From: Flavobacterium resistens
GTDB taxonomy: Bacteria > Bacteroidota > Bacteroidia > Flavobacteriales > Flavobacteriaceae
DNA length: 64,000 nucleotides
Assembly: GCF_900182645.1 (NCBI RefSeq)
Contig: NZ_FXTA01000005.1
Span: 62,001-126,000 of the forward strand
Direction: 5' to 3'
Shown here piece by piece: positions 8,501 through 17,810 of the stretch. The notes under the pieces are model-generated. The model saw only the letters and a list, made by a program, of their open reading frames with translations, did not search any database and was not told the DNA's origin. How positions within the stretch are numbered: the stretch's first letter is position 1; every line of letters begins with the position of its first letter. A program made the position numbers and the translations under genes.

Positions 8501-9046
8501 ATGAAAACACCAAAAATTCTGTTTCTTGCTCTAATTCTTGCCTTAAACAGCTGTTCAAGCGACACCTCAACTCCAGACGAAACTACACCAACATCAACAT
8601 TCGCAATGACAGCAAAAGTTGACGGTACATTGTGGGAAATGCAAAATCCGTTTGGTTCAGATTATGCTACAAAAACACTATTTGATATGTATCCGGCAGA
8701 ACAATATATTCTTTTACAAGGAAGAAACAGTAATTTTGTAGATGAAATCAGACTTTACATTAAGAGAAGCGATCTAAAAATTGGAACATATCCTATAACA
8801 AAAAACACGTTTGATGCATCTAAAACACAAGTTGAGATCTCATTCAATACTAAAGGAAAAAGTCAATATCCTGTTAATGGCTCAGTATCAATTACAACAA
8901 TTGACTTAAGTGCTAAAAAAGTAACCGGAACATTTTCATTTAATTGTGTAGATGATGATGCTAAACCAATTAGCGCAACTAATCCTATTACAACAAAAGT
9001 AACGGAAGGTACTTTTAATTACAGATATGATGTAGCAGGGAAATAA
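8501..9046 (+). CDS. DUF6252-like lipoprotein
   Basis: A 181-residue predicted lipoprotein: MKTPKILFLALILALNSC with lipidation at the cysteine, then a low-complexity Thr/Pro linker and a beta-rich domain (about 35-181) with FAMTAKVDGTLWEM, IRLYIKRSDLKIGTYPI and KKVTGTFSFNCVDD. This resembles the DUF6252 family, whose role is unknown. I use the ATG at 8501; an in-frame start at 8474 is rejected because a -7 box TACTTTTG lies at 8469-8476 and the signal peptide begins at 8501. Confidence 0.75.
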   Translation: MKTPKILFLALILALNSCSSDTSTPDETTPTSTFAMTAKVDGTLWEMQNPFGSDYATKTLFDMYPAEQYILLQGRNSNFVDEIRLYIKRSDLKIGTYPITKNTFDASKTQVEISFNTKGKSQYPVNGSVSITTIDLSAKKVTGTFSFNCVDDDAKPISATNPITTKVTEGTFNYRYDVAGK

Positions 9047-9065
9047 TTCTGATATATTTCCATAT

Positions 9066-9100
9066 AAAAAAAGCTCCAATTAATATTGGAGCTTTTTTAT
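9066..9100 (+). terminator. Terminator after DUF6252-like gene
   Basis: Stem AAAAGCTCCAAT / ATTGGAGCTTTT with loop TAAT and T-run. Confidence 0.85.
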
Positions 9101-9146
9101 TAAATAAAATTTCTAAATTTATTGTAATGTTTTAAAACGAAGTCAA

Positions 9147-9353
9147 ATGCATAGATATATAAAAATTGGTCTTTTATTGATTTTTTCAAGTATTCTAATG
9201 TGGTTTTTAGGTATAAGCTTATTTACAAGCAACAGTCACATCAATTCAGTTTTAAGCTTTCTCGGGCAAATTTCATTTATAATATGGCTTCCAACATTTT
9301 TAGTTGGTTTATTTTTTTTGTTACGCCCTAAAAACAAAAAAGACCCTAAATAA
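9147..9353 (+). CDS. Small two-helix membrane protein, unknown
   Basis: I do not recognise this 68-residue protein. It has two hydrophobic segments (about 6-26 and 38-60) joined by a polar stretch (TSNSHINS) and ends with a basic tail RPKNKKDPK, so the C terminus probably faces the cytoplasm. It is flanked by terminators on both sides, which supports an independent gene. The last codons overlap the left arm of the downstream hairpin. Confidence 0.6.
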   Translation: MHRYIKIGLLLIFSSILMWFLGISLFTSNSHINSVLSFLGQISFIIWLPTFLVGLFFLLRPKNKKDPK

Positions 9354-9367
9354 TTAGAGTCTTTTTA
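9338..9367. terminator. Bidirectional terminator between small membrane gene and carB
   Basis: Stem AAAGACcCTAA / TTAGaGTCTTT with an ATAA loop and A/T runs on both sides; it overlaps the stop codon of the small membrane gene and can also end carB on the minus strand. Confidence 0.75.
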
Positions 9368-9383
9368 TATTAGCAATCTGAGA

Positions 9384-12239
9384 TTATTTACTCAAATACA
9401 TTTTTCTTCTAGAGTACAATTCGTAGAATTGATCGTCTTTTAAGTCGTCAATAAACAAGATACTTTCTCCTGTTGATTTCATTTCTGGCCCTAATGCTTT
9501 GTTTACATTCGGGAATTTGCTGAAAGAGAAAACTGGTTGTTTGATTGCATAACCTTTTAATTGTGGGTTGAAATCAAAATCAGTTACTTTATTATGACCT
9601 AACATTACTTTTGTAGCATAGTTTACATAAGGTTCTCCGTAAGCTTTTGCAATAAACGGAACTGTTCTTGAAGCTCTTGGATTTGCCTCGATGATGTAAA
9701 CCGTATCGTCTTTAATCGCAAACTGAATATTGATCAAACCAACAGTTTTTAAAGCTCTGGCAATTTTATGCGTATGATCTTTAATCTGCTGCATTACAAA
9801 CTCTCCTAAGTTGAAAGGAGGCAAAGTAGCATTACTATCTCCAGAGTGAACACCGCAAGGCTCAATATGCTCCATAATTCCGATAATGTAAACATTTCCA
9901 TCAGCATCACAGATTGCATCGGCTTCAGCTTCGATTGCTCCGGCTAAATAGTGATCTAAAAGCAATTTATTTCCTGGAATCGTTTTCAATAAATTGATAA
10001 CGTGCTCTTCTAATTCTTTTTTGTTGATTACAATTTTCATTCCCTGACCTCCTAATACATAAGAAGGACGAATCAATAATGGGAAATCTAATGTATCTGC
10101 AAGTGCAGAAGCTTCGTCAGCAGTTTCAGCAATTCCAAATTTAGGGAAAGGAATATGTAATTCAGTTAATAAATCTGAGAAACGTCCTCTGTCTTCCGCT
10201 AAATCAAGTGCATCAAAACTAGTTCCGATGATTTTCACTCCGTATTTAGAAAGTTTATCAGCCAATTTCAATGCTGTCTGACCACCAAGCTGTACAATTA
10301 CACCTTCAGGTTTTTCATGCTGAATGATATCATAAATATGCTCCCAGAAAACTGGCTCGAAGTATAATTTATCAGCCGTATCAAAATCAGTCGAAACCGT
10401 TTCAGGATTACAGTTGATCATGATAGTTTCATAACCGCATTCTTTTGCTGCCAAAACTCCGTGTACACAAGAATAATCAAACTCAATTCCTTGGCCAATT
10501 CTGTTTGGTCCTGAACCTAAAACGATGATTTTCTTTTTCTCCGTTACAATACTTTCGTTATCTACATAACGCTTACCATCTGCTTTTTCAATTTCAGCTT
10601 CAAAAGTTGAGTAGTAATAAGGAGTTTTTGCTTTAAATTCTGCAGCACAAGTATCAACCAATTTAAACACACGGTTAATATTTTGATCCATACGCAAAGC
10701 ATGCACTTCACTTTCCAGGCAATTCATCATGTGAGCTAATTGTCTGTCAGCAAAACCTTTTTGTTTCGCTTCAAGCAATAATTCTTTTGGAAGATTTGAA
10801 ACCTTATAGTTAGAAATTTCTTTTTCTAAAGTATAAAGTTCTTCGTATTGTTTTAAGAACCACATATCGATTCTTGTAATTTCATGAATACGGCTCAACG
10901 GAATTCCCATTGCGATCGCATCATAAATTACAAAAACACGATCCCAACTTGCGTAAGTCAGTTTCTCAATAATTTGTTCGTAGTTTTTGTATCCTTTTCC
11001 GTCAGCACCAATTCCGTTTCTCTTAATCTCTAAAGATTGAGTTGCTTTGTGAAGTGCTTCCTGAAAAGAACGTCCAATCCCCATAACTTCACCAACAGAT
11101 TTCATCTGAAGACCTAAAGTTCTGTCAGAACCTTCAAATTTATCGAAGTTCCAACGAGGTATTTTTACGATTACATAATCTAAAGTTGGTTCAAAAAGAG
11201 CCGAAGTAGATTTTGTAATTTGGTTTTGCAACTCATCTAAGTTGTATCCTAAAGCTAGTTTAGAAGCGATTTTTGCAATTGGATAACCAGTCGCTTTTGA
11301 TGCTAAAGCAGAAGAACGAGATACACGAGGGTTGATCTCGATTGCTACGATATCTTCTTTTTCATCTGGAGAAACTGCGAATTGTACGTTACATCCTCCT
11401 GCAAAATTTCCGATACTTCTCATCATCAAAATTGCGTAGTCACGTAATTTTTGGAAAGTTGTGTCAGATAAAGTCATTGCTGGTGCAACTGTAATTGAAT
11501 CTCCAGTATGGATTCCCATTGGATCCATGTTTTCGATAGAACAAATAATTACAACGTTGTCATTTTTATCTCTTAGAAGCTCTAATTCGTATTCTTTCCA
11601 TCCCATTAAAGCTTTATCGATCAAAACTTCGTGAATTGGAGAAGCTTCAAGTCCACGAGTTAAAAGCTCATCAAAATCTTCTTTTTTGTAAACTACCGCT
11701 GCTCCAGTTCCTCCTAATGTAAACGAAGGACGAATTACAAGTGGAAAACCAAATTCCTGAGCAATTTCTTTTCCTTCTAAGTAAGAAGTAGCCGTTTTTG
11801 CAGGTGCAGTTGGAACATTTATTCTTTCTAAAAGCTGTTTAAACTGCTCTCTGTCTTCTGTAATATTAATTGCGTTTACGTCAACTCCGATTAATCTTAC
11901 TCCGAAATCCTGCCAGATTCCTTTTTCCTCAGCTTCCAAACACAAGTTCAAAGCAGTCTGACCTCCCATTGTTGGTAAAACAGCATCAATTTGTGGATGT
12001 TCCTTCAGAATTTCAATAATCGATTTTGTAGTTAAAGGTTTCAAATAAATATGATCGGCCATAGATGGGTCGGTCATAATCGTTGCTGGGTTCGAGTTAA
12101 TCAAGATAACTTCAATTCCTTCTTCACGAATCGAACGTGCAGATTGTGATCCTGCATAATCGAATTCGCAAGCTTGACCAATAACAATAGGTCCTGAACC
12201 TATTATTAAAACTGATTTTATTGATGTGTCTTTAGGCAT
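9384..12239 (-). CDS. carB: Carbamoyl phosphate synthase large subunit, lacking the C-terminal regulatory domain
   Basis: Makes carbamoyl phosphate from bicarbonate, ammonia (from CarA) and two ATP for pyrimidine and arginine synthesis. The 951-residue protein has both ATP-grasp halves: N-terminal (IGSGPIVIGQACEFDYAG near 12-30; LGGTGAAVVY; EINPRVSRSSALASKATGYP) and C-terminal (VLGSGPNRIGQGIEFDYS; LGGQGMKIV; EANPRASRTVPFIAK), joined by the oligomerisation region. E. coli CarB continues for about 130 residues past the PEMRSTGE motif into the domain that binds UMP, IMP and ornithine; here the protein ends about 26 residues after PEMKSTGE. A terminator follows directly, so this is not a frameshift. 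Confidence 0.95.
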   Translation of the reverse strand: MPKDTSIKSVLIIGSGPIVIGQACEFDYAGSQSARSIREEGIEVILINSNPATIMTDPSMADHIYLKPLTTKSIIEILKEHPQIDAVLPTMGGQTALNLCLEAEEKGIWQDFGVRLIGVDVNAINITEDREQFKQLLERINVPTAPAKTATSYLEGKEIAQEFGFPLVIRPSFTLGGTGAAVVYKKEDFDELLTRGLEASPIHEVLIDKALMGWKEYELELLRDKNDNVVIICSIENMDPMGIHTGDSITVAPAMTLSDTTFQKLRDYAILMMRSIGNFAGGCNVQFAVSPDEKEDIVAIEINPRVSRSSALASKATGYPIAKIASKLALGYNLDELQNQITKSTSALFEPTLDYVIVKIPRWNFDKFEGSDRTLGLQMKSVGEVMGIGRSFQEALHKATQSLEIKRNGIGADGKGYKNYEQIIEKLTYASWDRVFVIYDAIAMGIPLSRIHEITRIDMWFLKQYEELYTLEKEISNYKVSNLPKELLLEAKQKGFADRQLAHMMNCLESEVHALRMDQNINRVFKLVDTCAAEFKAKTPYYYSTFEAEIEKADGKRYVDNESIVTEKKKIIVLGSGPNRIGQGIEFDYSCVHGVLAAKECGYETIMINCNPETVSTDFDTADKLYFEPVFWEHIYDIIQHEKPEGVIVQLGGQTALKLADKLSKYGVKIIGTSFDALDLAEDRGRFSDLLTELHIPFPKFGIAETADEASALADTLDFPLLIRPSYVLGGQGMKIVINKKELEEHVINLLKTIPGNKLLLDHYLAGAIEAEADAICDADGNVYIIGIMEHIEPCGVHSGDSNATLPPFNLGEFVMQQIKDHTHKIARALKTVGLINIQFAIKDDTVYIIEANPRASRTVPFIAKAYGEPYVNYATKVMLGHNKVTDFDFNPQLKGYAIKQPVFSFSKFPNVNKALGPEMKSTGESILFIDDLKDDQFYELYSRRKMYLSK

Positions 12240-12333
12240 TTTGTATGTATTGTGTAGTTATATAAGTACTTTAAAAAACTTTTCTAGTATACTAAAAACT
12301 AGAAAGTTGAGAAAATTTTTACCGACAAGGTAT

Positions 12334-12366
12334 AAAAAAAGGCGATACTAAAAAAGTAATCGCCTT
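12334..12366 (-). terminator. Terminator of rpmH
   Basis: On the minus strand, AAGGCGAT pairs with ATCGCCTT with an imperfect inner stem (one bulge), followed by seven T. Confidence 0.8.
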
Positions 12367-12385
12367 ATGTATGTTTATACAAACA

Positions 12386-12547
12386 TTATTTTTTGTGTCT
12401 AGGCTCGCTAGAAACAGTTAATTTATGTCTTCCTTTTGCTCTTCTACGCGCTAGAACTTTTCTTCCATTCGCAGAAGCCATTCTGTCCATAAATCCGTGC
12501 TTATTTCTTCTTTTTCTTTTCGATGGTTGAAATGTTCTTTTGCTCAT
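12386..12547 (-). CDS. rpmH: 50S ribosomal protein L34
   Basis: A 53-residue, very basic protein beginning [19 protein letters not shown] and containing [18 protein letters not shown], the full L34 signature; it sits at the exit-tunnel region of the large subunit. The C terminus ([11 protein letters not shown]) is the extended form common in Bacteroidota. It is transcribed alone from a clear promoter at 12622-12651 with its own terminator, and the usual partners rnpA and dnaA are not next to it. Confidence 0.95.
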
Positions 12548-12621
12548 TGCTTTGTATCTTTAAAAATGGTATCTAATTAACTCGTTCTTGGTTTTGAATA
12601 TCGTTGCTCAAAAACCGAGTG

Positions 12622-12651
12622 CAAATATACAAAGACTTTTTTTTCTGGCAA
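12622..12651 (-). promoter_or_regulatory. Promoter of rpmH
   Basis: Read on the minus strand: TTG (12649-12651), 19-base spacer, TATATTTG (12622-12629). A perfect match to the Bacteroidota pattern, leaving a leader of about 70 bases before the start codon. Confidence 0.75.
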
Positions 12652-12715
12652 GCACTTTAATAAAAATATTTTTAATTCATTTTACTATATTTGCAATCAC
12701 AAATTTACATTAATT

Positions 12716-13231
12716 ATGTTTCACAAAAATATTAAACTAATTTTAGCCGGACTTCTTGTTGTAGCTGGCATTTGGCAATTTACAGAAAGTAATATCGGAA
12801 ATGGAATCTTTCTTATATTATTGACTGCAATTCCAATTTTTCTTTACTTTAAAAATGAATTTATCCTTTTAGCCTTCCTTAAATTAAGAAAACAAGACTT
12901 CGAAGGAGCTAAAAGCTGGTTGGCATATATTAAAAATCCTGAAGCGGCATTAGTAAGAAAACAACAAGGTTATTTCAATTACCTTCACGGAATTATGTTA
13001 TCTCAAACTAATCTTATTCAGGCTGAGAAACATTTCAAAAAAGCAATTGAACTTGGTTTATCTATGGATATGGATTTAGCAGTAGCAAAATTAAACCTTG
13101 CAGGAGTTGCAATGTCAAGAAGAAGAAAACTTGAGGCTACAAATTTATTAGCTGAAGCTAAAAAACTAGACAAACAAGGAATGCTGAAAGAGCAAATTTC
13201 TATGATGAAAGAACAAATGAAGAAAATCTAA
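12716..13231 (+). CDS. Membrane protein with TPR-like C-terminal region
   Basis: A 171-residue protein with two hydrophobic helices (about 7-22 and 28-58) and a cytoplasmic helical part (about 60-171) containing TPR-like repeats: AEKHFKKAIELGLSMDMDLAVAKLNLAGVAMSRRRKLEATNLLAEAKKLD would form two or more antiparallel helix pairs. Likely a scaffold or assembly factor; specific role unknown. A -7 box TATATTTG lies at 12686-12693, without a clear upstream TTG. A bidirectional terminator follows. Confidence 0.75.
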   Translation: MFHKNIKLILAGLLVVAGIWQFTESNIGNGIFLILLTAIPIFLYFKNEFILLAFLKLRKQDFEGAKSWLAYIKNPEAALVRKQQGYFNYLHGIMLSQTNLIQAEKHFKKAIELGLSMDMDLAVAKLNLAGVAMSRRRKLEATNLLAEAKKLDKQGMLKEQISMMKEQMKKI

Positions 13232-13252
13232 TTTTTTCAAATCATAATATTT

Positions 13253-13290
13253 AAAATCCCAAATTCTAAAAAAGAGTTTGGGATTTTTTA
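13253..13290. terminator. Bidirectional terminator
   Basis: AAAATCCCAAA / TTTGGGATTTT with an A-rich loop between convergent genes; it reaches the stop codon of the minus-strand lipoprotein. Confidence 0.85.
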
Positions 13291-13785
13291 TTTTAAAGAA
13301 TCAACAACAAATGTTGATGGCACTTTCATTATAACCATTTTGTTTATTTCTTCCAGATCAATTTTTTTATTCGTTTTTATAAATTGATGAATAGACTTAA
13401 TATTATCTAATGATTTAGCAAAAAGCCAAAATTGATTTGGTCCATTATGCCCATGAATCTTAAGTTTTCTTGTTTGATTTCCATCCTTTAACACAAAAGC
13501 ATTAGTTTCTCCATCCTCAACCTGACTTTCATAAGTATCCTTATTTGGAAAAATTAGCGTATCTAAAACATCTTGAATCCTTTCTTTTTCATCTCTGTTT
13601 AAAACCGTAAAGAATGTTTCTTCTTTAAAACCATAAACATCCACATAATAAAGTGTATCAGAAGAATTAAACTTCAAATAATAGGATTCATGAATATTCC
13701 ATTTAAAAAAAGTGAAATCAAAATCTTTTTTTGGAGATTTACATCCCGTCAAGACTAAAACGAGAACTATAGTTAAGTTTTTCAT
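13288..13785 (-). CDS. Uncharacterised lipoprotein
   Basis: A 165-residue predicted lipoprotein: MKNLTIVLVLVLTGC with lipidated Cys15. The mature part has alternating beta strands (YYLKFNSSDTLYYVDVYGF, AFVLKDGNQTRKLKIHGHNG) and a C-terminal helix (KSIHQFIKTNKKIDLEEINKM). I know no family for it. The start at 13785 lies only 4 bases after the stop of the hydrolase gene; an upstream in-frame start would place 13 basic residues before the signal peptide and is rejected. The two genes form an operon. Confidence 0.72.
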   Translation of the reverse strand: MKNLTIVLVLVLTGCKSPKKDFDFTFFKWNIHESYYLKFNSSDTLYYVDVYGFKEETFFTVLNRDEKERIQDVLDTLIFPNKDTYESQVEDGETNAFVLKDGNQTRKLKIHGHNGPNQFWLFAKSLDNIKSIHQFIKTNKKIDLEEINKMVIMKVPSTFVVDSLK

Positions 13786-13789
13786 TTTT

Positions 13790-14449
13790 TTAATCCTCCA
13801 ATATAATCGAAGGCAAATTCTCATTCAGCCATTTATACTTATTGAGAATCATAATATGTGTTCCGCCTTTTACGACAATACATTTATTGATATACTTTAT
13901 AGGAAAAACATCATCCTGATCGCCGTGAATATGAATCACATTATCATCAACTTCATTTCGATCCCATAAAATAACTGATTCTACAGCCCACTGCAGATAA
14001 TTAAGATCTCGTACAGCTAAAAATTTCTCGTATAATTTGATGCGCTTATTTACCTTTTCTCCGAAAGAATATTTAGCCAGATTTTCGATATTCAAAATCA
14101 ACTTCATCGGAATTAATTTGTAGGCTTTTGTTGTTTTTCCAATTTTCATTCTTCTCGGAAATTCAACATTACTTCTGACACTTGAAATAATAATTACCTT
14201 TTGAGCCTTAATATGTTTCGAAATTTCCTGAACCAAAATTCCGCCAAAAGAAACTCCAATCAAAACCGGATTTTCATGTTTGATATTCTTTGTAATTCGA
14301 ACTGCATAATCAGATAAAGATTCTTTCGGCTTAGGAATCTCCCATTCAAGTAAATGAGTTTCAAAGATAGATTCATCTAATTTAATTCTTTCAAAAATAG
14401 CAGGACTAGCCGCCAAGCCAGGCATAAAATAAACAGGAATTTTACTCAT
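13790..14449 (-). CDS. Alpha/beta hydrolase
   Basis: A 219-residue soluble enzyme with the alpha/beta hydrolase fold. The N terminus gives the oxyanion-hole loop (FMPGLAASP, about 8-16) and the nucleophile elbow GVSFGG (serine at about 66). The acid is probably in HGDQDDVFP (about 170-180) and the histidine in KGGTHIMIL near 195. The small cap region (about 105-150) is basic and aromatic. Substrate unknown. The lipoprotein gene follows after 4 bases. Confidence 0.85.
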   Translation of the reverse strand: MSKIPVYFMPGLAASPAIFERIKLDESIFETHLLEWEIPKPKESLSDYAVRITKNIKHENPVLIGVSFGGILVQEISKHIKAQKVIIISSVRSNVEFPRRMKIGKTTKAYKLIPMKLILNIENLAKYSFGEKVNKRIKLYEKFLAVRDLNYLQWAVESVILWDRNEVDDNVIHIHGDQDDVFPIKYINKCIVVKGGTHIMILNKYKWLNENLPSIILED

Positions 14450-14731
14450 TTGTCAAAAAAGGTATTTTAATTACAAATCTTAATTTCAAGATAAATTTAC
14501 TTTTTTTAACAATATGCACAGCAAATCTTACACCATAATACATATTAAAACAAATAAAATTACAAAATATTCAAAAAAAAGACGTTCTAAAAAAATAATT
14601 TCATATTGAAAATCAAATGATTAACTTTGCATTCCAAATCATTCATGTTTAACATTCTTACATAAGTATTTAAACAGAATAACGCCCTAAATCTATTTTA
14701 TATTTTAAACCTGCTAAAAAAATGACAAATT
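14450..14731. other. Intergenic region with a single -7 box
   Basis: Noncoding gap between divergent genes, very AT-rich. TAACTTTG at 14622-14629 fits the -7 consensus and could serve the GNAT gene at 14732 with a leader of about 100 bases, but no TTG lies at the right distance. No hairpin of note. Confidence 0.4.
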
Positions 14732-15037
14732 ATGGAATCAATTGAAACTACATTGGCAATTAAAGACAACACTTTTGCGAGACAATTTGAAACTTTAGCT
14801 CCAGAAGGAATGCTTTCTGTTGAATATTCATTTCAAGAAAAGAAAATTTTCCTAACCAAAATCAACACACCTGAAGGTTACGACAATCAAGCCGTACTTG
14901 ACAACATGCTGAAAAACATCATGGAATTAAATACAGAAAAAAAATTCAGAGTTGTTCCTATTCACCCAAAGATTGTTACTTTTTTCAAAAAAAACCCAAA
15001 ATACAAAGAATTGCTTCCTCCAGGAATCAGGATTTAA
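14732..15037 (+). CDS. Small GNAT-like N-acetyltransferase (YjdJ / Acetyltransf_CG type)
   Basis: A 101-residue protein of the minimal GNAT family, in which only the core strands and the acetyl-CoA-binding helix remain. Visible parts are an N-terminal beta pair (MLSVEYSFQEKKIFLTKINTP) and the C-terminal HPKIVTFFKKNPKYKELLP, matching the usual CPYVxxFxxxHPEYxxLLP-like ending of this family. Acceptor unknown. Its stop overlaps the stop of the convergent transporter gene by 4 bases, so there is no room for a terminator between them. Confidence 0.75.
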   Translation: MESIETTLAIKDNTFARQFETLAPEGMLSVEYSFQEKKIFLTKINTPEGYDNQAVLDNMLKNIMELNTEKKFRVVPIHPKIVTFFKKNPKYKELLPPGIRI

Positions 15038-16464
15038 AAATCACCAATTAATCGGAGCCACAAACCTCCTATTACCATATAGATAAAAAGCATAACTAAT
15101 CCAGTTATCAGGCCTTTGACCCACCAGCTTTTTAGGTCGACATAACCACTTCCGAAAAAGACTGGTGCCGGTCCATGTCCGTAATGTGTTAAAGTTCCGT
15201 ATATCGATCCAACGAAACCAAGCATAAAAGCAAGGAGCAAGCCCGGAATTCCAAGCGAAACTCCAACTCCCAACAAAGCTGCATACATTGCTGCAACGTG
15301 TGCCGTTGCGCTTGCAAAAAGATAGTGGCTAAAAAAGTACACCAATATAATAATAGGAAAGGCCATTTGCCAGCTTAGCCCTCCAATTTCAGCTTTTACC
15401 AAATCACTAAACCACGCAATAAAACCTAATTCATTTAGCGAACTTGCCATCATTACTAAAACCGAAAACCAAACAATGGTATCCCAAGCGCCTTTTTCGG
15501 CTTTGACATCATCCCAAGTTAAAACTGAGGTTAAAAGCAAAATTACCAATCCAATAAACGCAGTTGTAGTTGCATCTATTGAAAACAGATCGCCTGTCAT
15601 CCATAAAAACAATAAAATAAAGAAAGTCAACAACATCATCCATTCATTTCGCGTAATTGCCCCCATTTCTTTAAGTTTTTGAGCTGCAATTTGAGGTGCA
15701 TCTCCAGTTTTCTTCAATTCTGGCGGATAAATTTTATAAAGTACAAACGGAATTACAAAAAATGAAACCAAACCAGGAACTATAGCGGCAGTTGCCCAAG
15801 AAATCCAAGTGATTTTTATTCCGAGATTTAACGCAAATTTTTGACACATTGGATTACTCGCCGTACCCGTCAGAAACATAGACGACGCGATCAAATTTGC
15901 ATTATAACTATTTAAGGTAAGATATGCACCTAATTTTCGATGCGTTTCTGGCTTATCCGGCATCGAACCAAAACTCATTGACATAGACTTCATAATTGGA
16001 TAAATAATCCCTCCTCCACGAGCTGTATTACTTGGAACTGCAGGAGCCAAAACCAAATCAGCAAGTCCCAAACCATAAGCAAGTCCGAGCGAGCTTTTGC
16101 CAAATATTCGAATAAACAAAAAAGCAATTCTGTTTCCTAAACCTGTTTTTATAAATCCTCTCGCAATAAAAAATGAAATCCCGATAAGCCAGATTACTTT
16201 ATCGCCAAAACCTTTCAGTGCCAATGTTATAGACTTTCCAGCATCACCAGGCGCTAAAACCTGAGAAAAAGCTGTTAATGCAATAGCAATCATACACATA
16301 GTTCCCATTGGGGCTGCTTTCAGGATAATCCCTAAAATGGTAGCAACAAAAATGGCGAACAAATGCCACGCTTCGGCAACAACACCGTTCGGAGCAGGAA
16401 TTAACCAAATTGCAACTCCCACAGCAAGTGTGATTATAGTTTGGGGAATTTGTACTTCTTTCAT
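15034..16464 (-). CDS. DASS / SLC13-family anion (dicarboxylate or sulfate) symporter
   Basis: A 476-residue inner-membrane transporter with about 12-14 hydrophobic segments. Both substrate/sodium motifs of the family are visible: APSNTARGGGIIYPI (about 140-160) and TGTASNPMCQ (about 200-210), in the form found in 2-oxoglutarate/malate translocators. Likely imports a dicarboxylate such as malate or succinate, though sulfate cannot be excluded. A porin gene lies 20 bases upstream in the same transcript, which suggests an outer and inner membrane uptake pair. Confidence 0.88.
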   Translation of the reverse strand: MKEVQIPQTIITLAVGVAIWLIPAPNGVVAEAWHLFAIFVATILGIILKAAPMGTMCMIAIALTAFSQVLAPGDAGKSITLALKGFGDKVIWLIGISFFIARGFIKTGLGNRIAFLFIRIFGKSSLGLAYGLGLADLVLAPAVPSNTARGGGIIYPIMKSMSMSFGSMPDKPETHRKLGAYLTLNSYNANLIASSMFLTGTASNPMCQKFALNLGIKITWISWATAAIVPGLVSFFVIPFVLYKIYPPELKKTGDAPQIAAQKLKEMGAITRNEWMMLLTFFILLFLWMTGDLFSIDATTTAFIGLVILLLTSVLTWDDVKAEKGAWDTIVWFSVLVMMASSLNELGFIAWFSDLVKAEIGGLSWQMAFPIIILVYFFSHYLFASATAHVAAMYAALLGVGVSLGIPGLLLAFMLGFVGSIYGTLTHYGHGPAPVFFGSGYVDLKSWWVKGLITGLVMLFIYMVIGGLWLRLIGDF

Positions 16465-16484
16465 AAAAACAAGATTTAAATTAA

Positions 16485-17636
16485 TTAAAGTCTAAGCTGG
16501 AGCTGTATTAAAAACAAGTTATTATCATAGGTCGTTGTATCTGGAACATTTTGATCAAATCTGTCAATTTGAAATCCTGCTTCAATTCGGCCTCTATATG
16601 CTTTCCCAAATTCAAGACTCACCATTGGCGTATATGTTTGCCTTAAGTTTGAATCAACCTTATAACTCGGATCAAATCTTTCATAACGACACGAAATCTC
16701 TAACGAGGTTAATTTATTATAATCGACAACATATCTGAAATTAGGCAAAAAATAAATTCCGCGCATTTGATAATCTGCAACATCTGGAGTTCTTGAAGCA
16801 ACTGGCAAAGAAAAATACAAATTATGATTTGTCCCCTGCTTGTATTCAATTTGCAAATCAAAACTCAATTTGTCGGTCAGTTTAAAATCACTTGTGATAT
16901 CGGCGCCAATTGCAAAAACATCTTCTTTAAAAACTTTTCCAAAACCTCCGTTTAACCCTAAATTGATTTCGTGTTTTTTCGACAATCCCAAAACCCATCT
17001 TGTTGAAAATTGTTTGCCGTTATCTTTATCCATCTCGGCATTTTTTCCGTTTCCATTCAAAACAGAAAAAGCATAGTCAACAGGTATTTTTCCAACATCA
17101 AAAGCACCCGTTGCTGAGGCTCCAATTTGAAAACTTGTCCAGCCATTTTTTCCAAATTCATAATATTGATTAGAAAAATCGAACGACTTAATGATGTCTA
17201 CCGGAACCAATTCCTCAATACCAAAAGCTGGCCTGAACTGCCCGCCGGTTAACGCTATATATTTATTAAAAGTATATTTTCCGTAGGCATTTTCAAGAAC
17301 TTTGCCTTTAGTATCTGATTTAAAATCGGCCAAGTTTACTAAAATTACAACTTCGGTTTCTTTACTAAGCTTCGTATTAAGCCCAACACGCATTCTTTTA
17401 ATATCAAATGAACTCTGAGTGACATTTCCCGTTGAATGATGCGCTCCCAAAACATCAACATCATCTTCAAAACTTTCTAAATATCTGGCTTGTATAAGCC
17501 CTTTAAACTGAAATGTTGGATATTTGATATCACTTTCAGAATCAGTCGCAGGTTGAGTTTGTGTAGTTTGTGCAATCGAAAACAACGGCATTAGAAATAA
17601 AACAAAAATTATTCGAAGAAGTAAAGTCTTTTTCAT
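16485..17636 (-). CDS. OprP/OprO-like outer-membrane porin
   Basis: A 383-residue precursor with a signal peptide (MKKTLLLRIIFVLFLMPLFS, cleaved after IAQ) and a predicted 16-strand barrel: YPTFQFKGLIQARYLES, KRMRVGLNTKLSKETEVVILVNL, ALTGGQFRPAFG, ending IQLQLRL with an aromatic-poor but amphipathic last strand. The pattern matches phosphate-selective porin O/P family. I use the ATG at 17636, two codons inside a longer frame, because the basic signal-peptide start lies there. It is co-transcribed with the DASS transporter and probably passes the same anion. Confidence 0.85.
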   Translation of the reverse strand: MKKTLLLRIIFVLFLMPLFSIAQTTQTQPATDSESDIKYPTFQFKGLIQARYLESFEDDVDVLGAHHSTGNVTQSSFDIKRMRVGLNTKLSKETEVVILVNLADFKSDTKGKVLENAYGKYTFNKYIALTGGQFRPAFGIEELVPVDIIKSFDFSNQYYEFGKNGWTSFQIGASATGAFDVGKIPVDYAFSVLNGNGKNAEMDKDNGKQFSTRWVLGLSKKHEINLGLNGGFGKVFKEDVFAIGADITSDFKLTDKLSFDLQIEYKQGTNHNLYFSLPVASRTPDVADYQMRGIYFLPNFRYVVDYNKLTSLEISCRYERFDPSYKVDSNLRQTYTPMVSLEFGKAYRGRIEAGFQIDRFDQNVPDTTTYDNNLFLIQLQLRL

Positions 17637-17810
17637 AGGCATATAAATTAAACTTTTATAAAAGGTTCAGAATTATTTTTTCATATTTGGGGTATATAAA
17701 AAAACGCAAACACTTATGAATCAACACAAAAACAGTTATAAATATAATAAAAAATCGATAACTTGTAAAAATAGTTGCATTAAAATTTGATTATCAATTT
17801 TAACAAAATA

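Noticed and set aside
9384-9400. Frameshift or truncation of carB
   Set aside because: The short end is followed directly by a bidirectional terminator and the last residues read naturally; no regulatory-domain sequence lies downstream in any frame.
13712-13969. Plus-strand 85-codon frame opposite the lipoprotein and hydrolase genes
   Set aside because: Antisense to two well-supported genes, with no signal or family features.
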